The notes: generated by a model not told the origin, from the letters alone. DNA of 64,000 nucleotides from Mesostigma viride (GCA_009746045.1 RPFO01000026.1:3405108-3469107), one strand, 5' to 3'. Counted from the first letter of the stretch, positions 19,266 through 30,650 are shown. A program made the numbers and translations.

Positions 19266-21591
19266 TGTCAGAGCCTACCCCTCCGGCTGAGAGCTCGCTG
19301 CCGTCCCCGCCCCCACCGGACCCTGAGCTGTATTTCGAGGCCCTTCCGGGCCGCTGGGTGTCACGGTCCAGTTATCCGGGTGGCATCGTGCAGCCGGCCC
19401 TCCAGGCCCAACATGCGGGTTTAGTCAGGGCTGCTCTCTTTGGGGTCACGTGGTACGGCCCTTCCCCTGATGAACCGCACCAGCTTGTTTTGCACGGGTT
19501 CGACGATGCCGGGCACTGTTTGTTAGGGTGTGGCTCCCGCTGTCCAGCCTTGGGACAGATAGCTGCGGTTCTCCAGTGCTCCCGGGTGTTCTCCTACCTT
19601 TCTACCCCTGTGGGCCGCTCCTGCCTACGGGATGTGTTCCCCTGGCTTCCGGCTGAGGGTGATGCAGAAGTAGATGAGAACCCCTGCGACCTTTTACGGG
19701 CCGTAGAATTCATGGAGATAGCAGATCAGTCGGCGGGATTAGCAGTTGGTGATCCTGCCCCTACGGGCGCCCCAGCCGAGGTACATTATACTCCAGAATA
19801 TTCAGCCTCGAGCGCCGCGTCCTCCTCCTCCGCGTCTGCTCCCTCCCCTGTCCCGTCGTCCCCACGGTCGACCCGGGTGTTTCAGTGGAGCCTACCCCTT
19901 TGGGTTTGCCTGACCCTCTCTCGGCGACAGTTTCGGCTATGCAGGCCCAGATTCAGTCCCTGACCACGGCGTTCGGGGCCTTCATGGCGGCTCAAGCGCA
20001 GGCTCCGGCCACGCCAGGTGGGGTGTCTGTTGTGTCCGCGCCCCCTACCCCTTCGGTTGTTTCGGCCCCTGTGGTTTCGCCTGCTCCGCGTGAGCCTTCG
20101 GTAGCTGCGGCTTCTTCGGTTGCTGCGGCTCCGACACCTCTGGTTGCCTCTGTGCCTGCGGCCGACGTTTCTGCGCCGCGACGCGAGTCTTCCGCCCCAG
20201 CGGCTGTGCCCGCCGTCGCCTCCAGTCTGGGCCGCCCGCTGCACCATCGCAGCCAGTGCGGGGTTTCTTCAGCGACACGGGCGATCATCCCAGGCTTTGG
20301 GAGGGTGGTCCCCCGCAGAGGATTCCGGTGCCCGACTGGAGCTTGGATGGCAACCAATCTTATGCCGGACTGCCTGTCCCTACGGGCCCTATTTTCAATA
20401 TGTGGCCTGAGGGTGCGCCGGCAACGGAGACCGGCGCGCCAGCTGCGGTGGCGGGTCCGTCACGGCCCTCTCTGGCTTCGGGTCCGGCGCGACCTCCTGT
20501 TGTACCAGTGCCACCTGCGTCGGTGTCGGCTCCCGCCCCTGCTTCGGTCCCTGCTTCGGCCCCTGCCCCTTCGGCCTCGCGGTCTTTGGCTGCGGTTGTT
20601 CGGTCCACCGGTCAGGATCCTCGCGCCACCCGCGCTGCCGATTCCCTCCGGGAGTTGTCCCAGGGTGATCGGGACAGGGCCCCTTCTGTGGTGCATGCGA
20701 CGCCGGAGTCGCGCGACACGCCCGTCCTGGATGTGGTATGTCCGCACTCGCCTGCCGCCAGTGTGACCTGCCGCGCGCCTCCGCCGAGCTTGCCATCTCG
20801 CCCATGTCCTACGGGTTCTCCCAGGTGTGTCGGGCGCCGCGGGATCGTGGCCTACCCATTGAGACTGATCGGCCCCTTTCGACATGGTTATTTTAGCTGA
20901 TCCTGTGTTCCAGGGTGAGATCCTGGTTCGGCGCGTTCTGTATCGCTGGGCTAGGCGCCACAACGACTTGGACACCTACGGTGGGTTCCAGTGGGCTTAC
21001 CCTCCGCCTCTGGGCATTATGGCTTCGGATGCCCTTACGGTAGAGTTTCCTGCGGTACCGGGTGCTGCGTACAACACGGTCCTCCAGCCCATCCTTGAGT
21101 GGGATGCCCGTCGCCCGGCGCCTATCCCGGGCCAGGGTCTAGACTCCCGTGGTCACCCTCCTCCTCGGGCCAGCGACTACCTAGAGACATTCGGGTCGCG
21201 ACAGTGTGCTCGTCGATGGCGCTCCCGAGAGGTTCGGCACATCCGGTTGTGGCCGTCCAACGTGGAGCCCCTGGTGGACCTGTTCTTCCCGACGGGTTTG
21301 CGCCCTCGGATCCGGTACCATCGCCTCCTCCTGCGGGCCCTCTGTTTGATCGCGGTAGAGCCTTTCCTTCGCCTCTTTGCCTGTGGCTTCCTGGACTGGG
21401 CCCGTGGCCAGGTCGTTCTTACGCAGCATAGGTATTACTGGGCCTTTCTGGGCCTTTTTCCTGACGGCGTGTGGGCCGATGTTTTCCTCACTGTAGATAG
21501 GCATGACAATGCCGAGGATGTGGCCCACTACCAGGCCTACCTGGAGGTCCTGCTGGCCTCTCGTGGCACTTATCAGACGGATGGCCACTAG
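19266..21591 (+). pseudogene. Extra ORF downstream of gypsy pol (multi-frame, unrecognised)
   Basis: Starts with an ATG at 19266, 78 bases after the integrase stop. The first frame (to about 19875) gives a Pro-rich start, then a hydrophobic-aromatic region with GVTWYGPSPDEPH and LLGCGSRC. Coding then shifts to the frame at 19885-20250: SATVSAMQAQIQSLTTAFGA, which looks like a short coiled coil, then Ala/Pro/Ser-rich. The frame at 20256-20760 and finally 20884-21591 follow. The last part is a compact 235-residue domain rich in Trp, Arg and Leu (WARRHNDLDTYGGFQWAYPP, HRYYWAFLGLFPDGVW). Three frame changes mean it is broken. No membrane segment or known env, RNase H or methyltransferase signature was recognised. 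Confidence 0.55.
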
Positions 21592-21892
21592 ATAGAGGGC
21601 CTTAGGCCCGACCTGAGGGTGTTGTCCCTCCGGTATATAGAGTCGCCCTCATATTCTGGCCAGTTGGTTGGCTGTTCTTGGTCCTTAGCGCTGATGTGTT
21701 TACTCTGTGTGTCCTGCCCAGTGCCGTCCCCCCCGGCCAGGACTCCGTTCCAGGCAGTTAGGGGAACCTCCCACCAGGCTTGGTGCTGGCTAACCCTACA
21801 CCACCCGGCGTGGTGGTGGAGACCGTGTGAACTATTGGTGCTTTGTATCTGGGATGGTCTATCGATTGTGTTGGTGTGTGCTGGGTGCATTA
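21592..21892. other. gypsy 3' untranslated region, left part
   Basis: About 300 bases with no coding signal. The sequence resumes after the hAT insertion at 23211, leading to the polypurine tract and the 3' LTR candidate. Confidence 0.45.
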
Positions 21893-21900
21893 GGTTTTTC

Positions 21901-23202
21901 CCCAGGTTGGAAAATACGTGTGCGGGGTATAATACGTGGACTTAAAATACGCGTATTATACGTGGGGGGTATAAAATACGCGGTGGTAAAATGCGCGACA
22001 GTTTTTGTGGTCCAATTGTCAGTCACCCAATTAGCACGCTCCTTGATGATGGTCATGCAGTTATTACAACTGAAATTTGGTGTATATGCTTATTTATTAA
22101 CATCTTCCATTTATGCCCTGCAATCCTATCTGATTATGATTTGTTAAATGCAGGGGGGAGCATGCTGCAACGGGAATAGTAAGGATTCAATTAATTAATT
22201 GATTGTAAGGAAAGCCATCCACTATATAATGCATGAGAGGACATAAGACACAACTTCCGAGAAGGAGGGGTGACGTGCCCTCCTTTGTACTGGATCATGC
22301 CGGCCACCATCTGCTTGAAAGAGGCGCTCTCAGCCGCATTGAAGCAATGCCGTTCTCGATAAAAAATTCGGCAGCCAGCAGCTGGACACCTTTCTCGTCG
22401 ACGGGAACCAGCCATTTGGTGATGCTCAGCTGGCCTTTGCTGGGAACCGACGACAAGTCAGCCGGCGCAGCTGCCCCTCCCATCTCCGCCATTGCCCTGT
22501 TCAAATTGTGCTGCTTCTTGGCGTCTGACTGCTGCGACTTGTTGTTATACATCCTGAGAAACCTGCTCCGGATATTCGGTGGAATTTTGTCGCAGGGTAA
22601 CATCCCTTCCCCTGCGATTCCGGCAAAGTGTGCACGGACTCGGAATACGCTGATTGCCCCCGCCCCGTATGAGAACTTCTTGTTGCAAAATGAGCAGAAC
22701 TTATTCGACACAAACTGCGTTTTGTTACTAACAGCATCTGTGACTGCTTCTTTCTTCTCGAGAACGAAATCCCATTCAGGCCCTTTCTTCTTCATGGCTG
22801 CAAATCGAAAATGGCTGCACACTGTCGCACTGGCCTCGTCGTCGCTATACAGTATTGCATTACACCGTCAGTAGCACAGCTGGCATTTGCTGGCACACTG
22901 TTATTTATGCGTTATGTACCTAGTCCTAGCTGTCTCCTACCGGCCAAACATTTTGCAAGGCTTGCGCTTTATGAAAAGAACTGTACGCATCTACTTCTAG
23001 TAGTAAAAATCTCAAATGTGCAGTGAGCGCGCCGCGCCCAGAACCTGGGCACCGCGCCAGTGCCCGCTGCCCGCTGGTACCCCTGAAAAATTCTAAGTCC
23101 AAACCGCGTGGTCAGACGTAAAATACGCGTAAAATACGTCGAGGCCCATAATATGCTTTATCCCGCATTTTATCGCAAAAGTGCGGCGTACAGACCAACC
23201 CG
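21901..23202 (-). mobile_element. hAT-type DNA transposon derivative
   Basis: Flanked by the 8-bp direct repeat GGTTTTTC (21893-21900 and 23203-23210), the target duplication length of hAT elements. The ends CCCAGGTTGG and CCAACCCG form a short imperfect inverted repeat. Subterminal regions carry many AAATACG and TACGTGG-like boxes (21912-22000; 23118-23145), as hAT transposases usually bind. Internally only a BED-zinc-finger N-terminal frame is left on the minus strand; catalytic and dimerisation domains are missing. It is inserted in the 3' part of the gypsy element. Confidence 0.75.
22295..22822 (-). pseudogene. hAT transposase N-terminal fragment, BED zinc finger
   Basis: A 175-residue minus-strand frame. 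Residues about 42-75 (CSFCNKKFSYGAG, then VRAHFAGIAGEGMLPC) match the BED finger layout of hAT transposases: CxxC, a conserved Gly-Ala, then a His and a Cys-containing strand. A linker with KKQHNLNRAMAEM follows, then AAEFFIENGIASMRLRAPL, similar to the segment just before the catalytic region in many hAT proteins. It stops there, about a quarter of full length, with no RNase-H-like core. Confidence 0.75.
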
Positions 23203-23269
23203 GGTTTTTCTTTTTCCTACCCCTTTGGTTTCCTTCTCTCTGCGTAGGGAGAGGGCTCCCTACCTTTTG

Positions 23270-23281
23270 TGGGGGGGGAGG
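23270..23281 (+). promoter_or_regulatory. Polypurine tract of gypsy element
   Basis: GGGGGGGGAGG follows TTTTGT and precedes TGTTACG. It is the only strong polypurine tract between the extra ORF and the possible LTR. Confidence 0.55.
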
Positions 23282-23965
23282 TGTTACGTCGCGTAACAAT
23301 TCGTTGTAGTTACGGACGTAAATTAGGTCCTTGGCCTCGGTTGTTCTTAGGTTTACGTGTAGTTCTAGCTGGGACATGATTGTCCTCGTAACAGTACTGT
23401 GGTATATTGGGTGCCTTTGGGCGCCGCGCCGCGTACTTTATTAGTGGTCCTTATCCTTCGGTAGAATGTAGTGGACCGGCGTGCATCTGTGCACCTGCCT
23501 GTGTTTCTGTGTTTCTGCAGGCGAGGGCCAGGTCGGCCCGAGCCTGTTGGACCGTTGGTGACCATTTATGCACGTTCCACTCCTTGTGTGGTCACTCGGC
23601 GTGTGTTAAATGAATTAACACATATTAGCTTGGGTCACGGCAGTGTAGTTGTGTTTCCTTCCTCTATTCCTGGAGTAAACGGGTTTGGTTAAATGGCTTA
23701 TGGCGTATTACAGTAGCACATATGTAAATGCATTGAGATCTGGATCGTCTCGTTCGTCTTTCGCTAGGGGTTTAACTAGAGGCGGCCTTACTAGCCTAGG
23801 TAGCATCAGGACAGGTAGAGGTAGAGGTGGCGGCCGAGGCTTGCGGCGTAACAACATGTTCGGCCGAACATTTTTGCCGACCCGAACACCGCACATGTTC
23901 GGTATTCGCCCGAACATGTCCGTGTTCGGTATGCGGCGGATGTGCCAGCCCTAGGCGCCACAACA
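23282..23965 (+). repeat. Candidate 3' LTR of gypsy element
   Basis: Starts TGTTACGTCGCG after the polypurine tract and could end at CCACAACA near 23965, giving matched TGTT...AACA ends. No second copy is in the window, so identity and right end are inferred. Near 23855-23930 it holds overlapping palindromes (GTTCGGCCGAAC; ACATGTTCGG with CCGAACATGT). Confidence 0.4.
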
Positions 23966-24262
23966 CACTGGACTTTGTAGGTAGAAAATGTCTGTGGAGA
24001 CGCTGTGCGTCGCGCTTAAATAATATTTTATAATTTTAATGAAAAGTTTGAAATGTTTCGTAATCGTTATATAAGCTCAGCCGCTAGGCGGCTGAGCTCA
24101 GCCTGACCACAACTGAAGACCAAGATACTCTAAAAAAAAAATTAGGACAAATGATTACCGATTTTTACCGATGATTACACATGATTACATATAATCACAC
24201 TAAAAAAAAATCATTAAATCATTAATACAGATTTTTTTAATCAGGCGGCAAGGAGGCGGAGC
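23966..24262. other. AT-rich spacer with one strong hairpin
   Basis: AGCTCAGCCGC-TAG-GCGGCTGAGCT at about 24074-24098 is a perfect 11-bp stem with a 3-base loop. The rest is AT-rich with several A runs. No gene seen. Confidence 0.5.
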
Positions 24263-24270
24263 CAATTTTC

Positions 24271-24979
24271 CACAGGTCGGACAAATATAAATGATATTTG
24301 GCCGTATTTGCGCATTTGATTTATAAATGTTGCATATTTAGTCCACTAAATTAATCCAACGGCGAAACAATTTTGACCAAAATATTTAGATTAATCCAAC
24401 GGTGAAACAGTTTTCACCAAAATATTTAGATTAATCCAACGGCGAAACAGTTTTCACCAAAATATTTAGATGTATCCAACGGCGAAAAAGTTTTCACCAA
24501 AACATCTAAATTAATCCAACGGCGAAAAAGTTTTCACCAAAACATCTAAATTAATCCAACGGCGAAACCGGCTTTGAATATCTAAATGAATCTAAATGAA
24601 TATTTAAATACTCGTGCCGCCAGGGCCTTTAACTTTAACATCTGAAGTTTCAGTCTGAACTGGCCGCGTCTGCGAAACGAATGGCATTTCGGCAAAAAAT
24701 ATTTGGATTAATCCAACGGTGAAACAGTTTTCACCAAAATATTTAGATTAATCCAACGGCGACAAAGTTTTCACCAAAATATTTAGATTAATCCAACGGC
24801 GAAACAGTTTTCACCAAAATATTTAGATGTATCCAACGGCGAAAAAGTTTTCACCAAAACATCTAAATTAATCCAACGGCGAAAAAGTTTTCACCAAAAC
24901 ATCTAAATTAATCCAACGGCGACCGGTAAGCAGCCAAAAGTATTTGAATCATATTTTATTTATATTTGTCCGACCTGTG
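24271..24979. mobile_element. hAT-like MITE carrying a 40-bp tandem repeat
   Basis: The 8-bp direct repeat CAATTTTC flanks it (24263-24270 and 24980-24987). The ends are inverted repeats, CACAGGTCGGACAAATATAA at the left and its complement at the right. The interior holds two clusters of a 40-bp repeat (24350-24575 and 24705-24925), each unit like ATTAATCCAACGGCGAAACA followed by GTTTTCACCAAAATATTTAG. There is no coding capacity. The CA...TG ends and 8-bp duplication fit the hAT superfamily. Confidence 0.85.
24350..24925. repeat. 40-bp tandem repeat in two clusters
   Basis: Five to six units per cluster. Variants (ATTTAG against ATCTAA; GAAACAG against GAAAAAG) occur in the same order in both clusters, so one cluster is a duplicate of the other, separated by about 120 bp of unrelated sequence. 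Confidence 0.88.
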
Positions 24980-24987
24980 CAATTTTC

Positions 24988-25971
24988 GGAAGAACCGTTA
25001 GGTTCGCCAGAATTGGCGAAGCTTATAAGGCCGTACACGTGAGAAAACATAGGAATAGGGGATGAACAAGTTTTGCGGGCTTCGCCCGCGACATTAGAGC
25101 TTGTACTTTTTGTGGCCGGTCCCCGGCCAGGGAGCCCCGGCTAGGGAGATGTGAGTCACCACGTACCTCCGTCGAGTGCCAAGTGGCGCTAGTCCCGCCA
25201 AGGAGCGCGCGCTAGCTTTAGAGTTTCGACCACAAGATTCATGGAGTTTGGCAAAAGGGTGAAGGAAAAAAATCCGAAATGCAATGGATAGCCTATAAAG
25301 GTTCGAACCCGGTACGTCACGACTAATGGTATGATGAGGTGTGCCTTGGCGCCTGAAGTCTACGTAAACGAATTTAGTGGAAATTGCACAATATGTACAT
25401 TGCTAAAAAGGGACAAACTGCTTAACCGCGCAGTGGACGGAGCTCGCGAACTACTTGCCGAGTTCAAGCTCCAGATTGACTGCTACCCCTGCACGGGAGC
25501 GCGATGCGCGCGGGGATGAGTGACCTCGCCAAACCCGCAGAAAGCAGGGAACAACCCGCTCACAGTAGGTGGAGCAGAGGAAAATCCACGTGTGAGCTTC
25601 CTGCGCGTTTGTAACGGGATTTCGCCAACAGAAAGTTTGGTCCAACAGCCCAAAAGTTTGCGACGGTTTTATCTGGAGCTCGCGAACACAGGAAATCGCA
25701 GAGTTTTCTAGTAGGAGCCATCTGGGCATACGGACCTCTGCCAAATGGCTCATCTGGATGTAACGCCCAAAAACCGTGATAATATGGACGCCGTGGTTTG
25801 ACCTTTTCGTGATTGGTCGCAACGAAATTTCGCGCAGCTCATTCGTCAAGCGGACTGTAAGTAGCGCCGCTGAGTGGCTGGAGCCGTAAGCCGTTCGAAA
25901 GAGTGTTAGCTAAAATTGTGCCAAGGCTGCGTTTTACAAGCTTTAGTATATATGTTGTCTCTTTGATGTTG
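24988..25971. other. No gene recognised
   Basis: Contains a small hairpin GCGGGCTTCGCCCGC at about 25076-25090 and a tRNA-like GGTTCGAACCC at 25298 without acceptor or anticodon stems. Short frames on both strands have no family signature. Confidence 0.45.
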
Positions 25972-25974
25972 ACT

Positions 25975-25999
25975 AGTGGGGGGGCCAAGGCCCCCCACT
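25975..25999. repeat. G-run/C-run hairpin at unit start (A type)
   Basis: AGTGGGGGGGCC-AA-GGCCCCCCACT: an 11-bp stem with one bulged G and a 2-base loop. The same sequence opens copies 2 (30062), 3 (34230) and 4 (38857). Confidence 0.88.
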
Positions 26000-26557
26000 T
26001 ATTCGGACGCACTACGCCACCAGGGGCCCTGAGGCCCCCGCCGAAAGCTTCGACCCGCCGGGTTGAGCCCGCCGACCGGCCCGGCCCCTACGCCGGGGGG
26101 CGAACGCTCGGCGGCCTTCCTTTGCGGGCTTCCCATCGCGCGCGCTCGCGCCGGCCCGCCGCACCGTCGATCCCACGCTCCGTCCCTCGCGGGCACGTCC
26201 AACACGCGTCGTACTACTAGTACATCAACCCAGTCCGAATAGTACTGTACATCGTGAGACGTCGCCGTTCATTGCATGCAAGTATTTCCTTAATCAGTAC
26301 TTCCTAACAACTGGAACTCACAATGCAGCTAAGCCATGCAGGACACAACGCTTTTGGCAAGCGGCAGCCATAACGACCAAACACTTCCATGCAAACTCCC
26401 ATGTTCATCATTCATTATTATTCATTGAGTGGCAATCCTTTGTAAACACATGCACCAATTCGGTCATGCCCACTATGACTTCATGTAGACAATGTTTTGT
26501 ACATGACTCGAAAGTGCCCTTGTGCGCGACCGTGGGGCGTGGCAGGCTAGCCCTCTC

Positions 26558-27927
26558 CATTCGTGGGTGTGGTGGGGAGCTGCCATGCATGCGTGGGTTT
26601 AGGGGGTGGCTGGCATGCGTGCGTGGGTGTGGGGGGTGGCTGCCGTGCGTGCGTGGGTGTGGGGGGTGGCTGGCATGCGTACGTGGGTGTGGGGGGTGGC
26701 TAGCATGCACGTGCATGCGGGGGGTGGCTGGCATGCATGCGTGCATGTGGGGGGTGGCTGGCATGCATGCGTGGGTTTGTGGGGTGGCTGCCATGCGTGC
26801 GTGGGTGTGGGGGTGGCTGGCATGCGTATGTGGGTGTGGGGGGTGGCTAGCATGCACGTGCATGTGGGGGGTGGCTGTCATGCATGCGTGCATGTGGGGG
26901 GTGGCTGGGATGCATGCGTGGGTTTGTGGGGGGCGTGGCATGCGTGCGTGGGTGTGGGGGTGGCTGGCATGCGTGCATGGGTTTTGTGGGGTGGCTGGCA
27001 TGCATGCATGGGTGTGGGCGGGAGCTGCCATGCACGCATGTGGGGCGGGGCAGGCTGGCATGCATGCGTGGGTGTGTGGGGGGGACGGCATGCGTACGTT
27101 GGTGACGGGGGTGGCTGGCATGCATAAGTGGGTTTGCGGGGTGGCTGGCATGCATGCGTGCATGTGGGGGGGGCTGGCACGCGTGTGTGGGTTTGGGGGG
27201 GGCTGGCATGCATGCGTGTGTGTGTGGGGGGGCTGACATAAGTGCGTGGGTGTGGGGGTGGCTGGCATGCGTGCCTGGGTTTGGGGGTGGGCTGCCATGC
27301 GTGCGTGGGTTTAGGGGGTGGCTGGCATGCGTGCCTGGGTTCGTAGGGTGGGCTGCCATGCGTGCGTGGGTGTGGGGGGTGGCTGGCATGCGTACGTGGG
27401 TGTGGGGGGTGGCTGGCATCCATGCGTGCATGTGGGGGTGGCTGGCATGCATGCGTGGGCTCGTGGGGTGGCTGGCATGCGTGCGTGGGTGTGGGGGGGG
27501 CTGGCATGCATGCATGCATGTGGGGGTGGCTGGCATCCATGCGTGGGTTTGCGGGGTGGCTGGCATGCATGCGTGCATGAGGGGGGGGCTGGCATGCGTG
27601 CGTGGGTGTGGGGGGGCGTACGTGGGTATGGGGGGTGGCTGGCATGCGTGCGTGGGTGTGGGGGGGAGTGGCATGCATGCGTGGGTGTGGTGGGGGGCTG
27701 CCATGCATGCGTGGGTTTAGGGGGGGCTGCCATGCGTGCCTGGGTTCGAGGGGTGGCTGCCATGCGTGCGTGGGTGTGGGGGTGGCTGGCATGCGTACGT
27801 GGGTGTGGGGGTGGCTGGCATGCATAAGTGGGTTTGTGTAAGGGGGGGGGGTGGCTGGCATGCGTGCGTGGGCATGGGGGTGGCTGGCATGCGTGCGTGG
27901 GTTGGTGGGGTGCCTGGCATGCATAAG
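26558..27927. repeat. 30-bp G-rich minisatellite, copy 1
   Basis: Unit about GTGGCTGGCATGCGTGCGTG plus GGTGTGGGGG, with variants GCATGCATGCGTGCATG and GCATGCATAAGTGGG. G-run length varies from 4 to 8. A period divisible by three without stops makes long spurious frames on both strands. Confidence 0.95.
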
Positions 27928-28200
27928 TGGGCCCGCGGTGCCCCTGATTGCTGTCTGGCCCCTAATCATGTGGATGTGGCTGGCTGCCTGCCCTCCTGTT
28001 TGCCCCATCCCCAAACCCCATGCCGCAAGGCTCGTAGCTCAAGCCCCATGGCTCATGCCCCATGGCCCTTGCCTGCCAGCCTACCTGTGCTGCATACCCT
28101 TGCAGCCTTTCCTGCCTCGCCTGGCCTGGCCTGCCCTGCCCTCTCTGCCCTCCCGCCCGCCCATGCGGTCCGTTGCCACGGATGGAAAATGAGAAGAAAA
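27928..28200. repeat. Post-array segment specific to subfamily A
   Basis: C-rich on the plus strand (CCTGCCCTCC, CTGGCCTGGCCTGCCCTGCC). Found also at about 32068-32343, 36714-36983 and 40823-41096, but absent from copies 5 and 6, where the array joins the next block directly. Confidence 0.8.
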
Positions 28201-28203
28201 TAA

Positions 28204-29106
28204 TATGGCCCCGCTGGCACCACAAATCACCTGGTTGGTCAACCAAGGGGATAGCCTGCACAATGAGACAGGAACACAGCAGACCCAGCAAAGCAAGATT
28301 CAGGTTGTAAGCCAGTGGAGATTACTTTTGACTTGCTTGATGAAGAAATACAACACACCTTCTACGGTCACACCTTCTATAAACAAATGGTTGATTGATC
28401 ACCTTATACACCACGTAAACATGTTACCAGACGCGCTCTTCAGTCCAGTGAAAATCCACGTGCGAAGCAAGGCAGATTATCTTACGCAGTAAGCACCATG
28501 AATGTCAGCCACTACAGCAGTAAATGACGCCCTAAACTCATGACCAGGCAAGCATCCACAGGGGCTTTCACCGCCCAGTATATTCCAGTAAATATCATCA
28601 CAGATCCTCTGGCAACGGACGTTGACACGGGAAACCCGAAGGACCATGAAGATGGCGTCCTGCACGGCTAAGAAAATGAAACGCAGACCCTTGCTACGCT
28701 ATGTCTTCGCTGCGACTAGGTGAAGTCGGCCAAATGGAAACTACGCAACCGAGGAGACGCATCAAAAAGAGAGCAGGCACTAGCCCGGTCATCGAAACAA
28801 ACGACTCACCATCGGCATCGCCAGCGTACGTCCCGTGGCAACAAATCCAGCGTTCATTCCAATATTGTGTGACGACAACAGAAACTCGTCGGCCACACCC
28901 ACGCCTTCCACGAACAGCAAACTGATTTCACTAGGCACCCAATACGTCAAGCAAAGAAGCACGATAGCATAATACCTAAATCTACAACGACATTCCATTT
29001 CCAGGTCGCTAGCTATCGCAGCAGGCCATAGCGCCACGAACCTCTCCCACGCACGTGAATGCCCATCGACGGCCAGCCAGATCAGAAACAACTCAAAGGT
29101 ACGCAT
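28204..29106 (-). pseudogene. Exon-like minus-strand gene in macrosatellite copy 1
   Basis: Minus-strand open stretches are joined by good splice sites. Exon a (about 29106 to 28810) ends in ATGCCGATG before GTGAGT. Exon b (28659-28486, 174 nt) starts after GCCGTGCAG and ends TACTGC before GTAAGA. Exon c (from 28255 down) starts after CTCATTGTGCAG. All three agree in phase 0. Exon a contains a hydrophobic run (YVIVLLCLTYW-like) and GVADEFLLSSHN; exon b contains DAIFMVLRVSRVNVRCQR and CGCLPGHEFRASFTAVV; exon c begins AIPLVDQPGDLWCQRGH. No family was recognised. It may be a gene captured by the repeat or an old transposon gene. Confidence 0.45.
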
Positions 29107-30650
29107 CGAAATTGAACATTGAACGCTATAAAATCAATGCCCACGCATTGTCCATCCCCACTTTTCCAGGCAGCGTTGACCGCCATCCCCAGCCAGCAGG
29201 AAATTAAATAAAGTGATGTCGCAGCATGTCGCCCCCTCACCCCCTCGCAGTCCTGGTTTATGCACGTTCGATTGCTTGGGCGCGTCCAGGCGGTCCAGCA
29301 CCGCGTACTACCCACTTAAAAATCCTCCCAAGTCATTTTTTCCCTGCTTGATAAGTACGGAATCTGGGAGAAATTCGTCCAGCAAGCATCATACTACTCT
29401 TCACTTCTCCAAGTCAAAATTTGCGTATAATTTTAGAATAAATATCTGTCAGACCACGTTCAGACTATAGCTTCGGTCTGAATCGAAAAGTGATGCGAAA
29501 ACACTCAGGTAAACGGTTTCTGAACGAAATGCGCACAGGAAAACGGCCGTAACGCCCAAAATGCTACGGTTTCTAAACATTTTCTGGACGTTCAGTACAC
29601 TTGCCAAACTGAACGCTACGGCCCAAAAGAACGGCGCGTTCTCGGCCAAGCGATGGGCCCAGTAGGCGTTCTTCCTCGTCCCACATCCGTCTACTACCGC
29701 CGGAAAGTTTGGAATGTTCAGATTCGCGACCGAGAGTTTGACGGCCGCAAAGAAGACGACATCGTGCCGGGTTCCGTATTTTTATCTGGCCGCGGCCATT
29801 GGCTGGCCTCCCACCTGCCCGCAAAAGTCCTGAACCGGATCTGGACAAAACTGCCGTTTCAGACCCCGTTCAGAACTGCTGAGACTCGATCTGCCTAGTT
29901 TGCCACTTTTCGGGCAACTGCTCCGATTGGACGCCACCGCGGATCCCCGGATCGCCCTGACTATCGGCCGCCCTGCGCTCGCGGTTCTCGTACGGGCCAC
30001 TTTTCGGGCCTCACGGTTCGCCCAATCTTTTCGTTGGGGTTAATCGTAGTTAGGGGAAACTAGTGGGGGGGCCAAGGCCCCCCACTTATTCGGACGCACT
30101 ACGCCACCAGGGGCCCTGAGGCCTCCGCTGAAAGCTTCGGTAGGCCGGGTTGAGCCCGCCGACCGGCCCGGACCCTACGCCGGGGGGCGAACGCTCGGCG
30201 GCCTTCCTTTGGGGGCTTCCCATCGCGCGCGCTCGCGCCGGCCCGCCGCACCGTCGATCCCACGCTCCGTCCCTCACGGGCACGTCCAGCACGCGTCGTA
30301 CTACTAGTACATCAACCCAATCCGAATAGTACTGTACATCGTGAGACGTCGCCGTTCATTGCATGCAAGTATTTCCTTAAATTACTTCCTAACAACTGGA
30401 ACTCACAATGCAGCTATGCCATGCAGGACACAATGTGGGTACCGCTTTTTGCAAGCGGCAGCCATAACGACCAAACACTCCCATGCAAACTCCCATGTTC
30501 ATCATTCATTAATATTCATTGAGTGGCAATCCTTTGTAAACACATGCACCATCGGTCATGCCCGCTATGACTTCATGTAGACAAAGTTTTGTACATGACT
30601 CGACAGTGCCCTTGTGCGCGACCGTGGGGTGCGACAGGCCAGCCCTGTCC

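Larger units (their letters stand above)
10200..23965 (+). mobile_element. Decayed chromodomain Ty3/gypsy retrotransposon, nested host of two insertions
   Basis: The gene order gag (capsid, zinc knuckle), protease, RT, RNase H, integrase, chromodomain is that of Ty3/gypsy chromoviruses. Multiple frameshifts and stops break gag and RT, while protease and integrase are open. An extra ORF region follows pol. A 2.6-kb LTR element (10818-13426) interrupts the gag side and a hAT derivative (21901-23202) the 3' untranslated part. A 3' LTR candidate starts after a polypurine tract at 23282. No 5' LTR or primer site was recognised, so the 5' end is probably lost. Outer limits are approximate. Confidence 0.7.
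25972..30058. repeat. Macrosatellite copy 1 (subfamily A)
   Basis: The first unit; left of it the sequence is unrelated, so the array starts here. Minisatellite at about 26558-27927. Lacks the 18-bp insertion near the LIDHL-coding segment that copies 2 and 4 have. Confidence 0.9.

Noticed and set aside
24350-24925. CRISPR-like array
   Set aside because: The 40-bp units are directly adjacent with no variable spacers, and the organism is eukaryotic.
25285-25345. tRNA gene at GGTTCGAACCC
   Set aside because: The stems on neither strand pair as a cloverleaf; probably a tRNA-derived repeat remnant.
27962-28310. Plus-strand proteins starting MALACQPTCAAYP or MAPLAPQITWLVNQ in each unit
   Set aside because: They overlap the minus-strand exon c and the low-complexity CCTGCC tract; the splice signals favour the minus strand, though plus-strand coding is not excluded.
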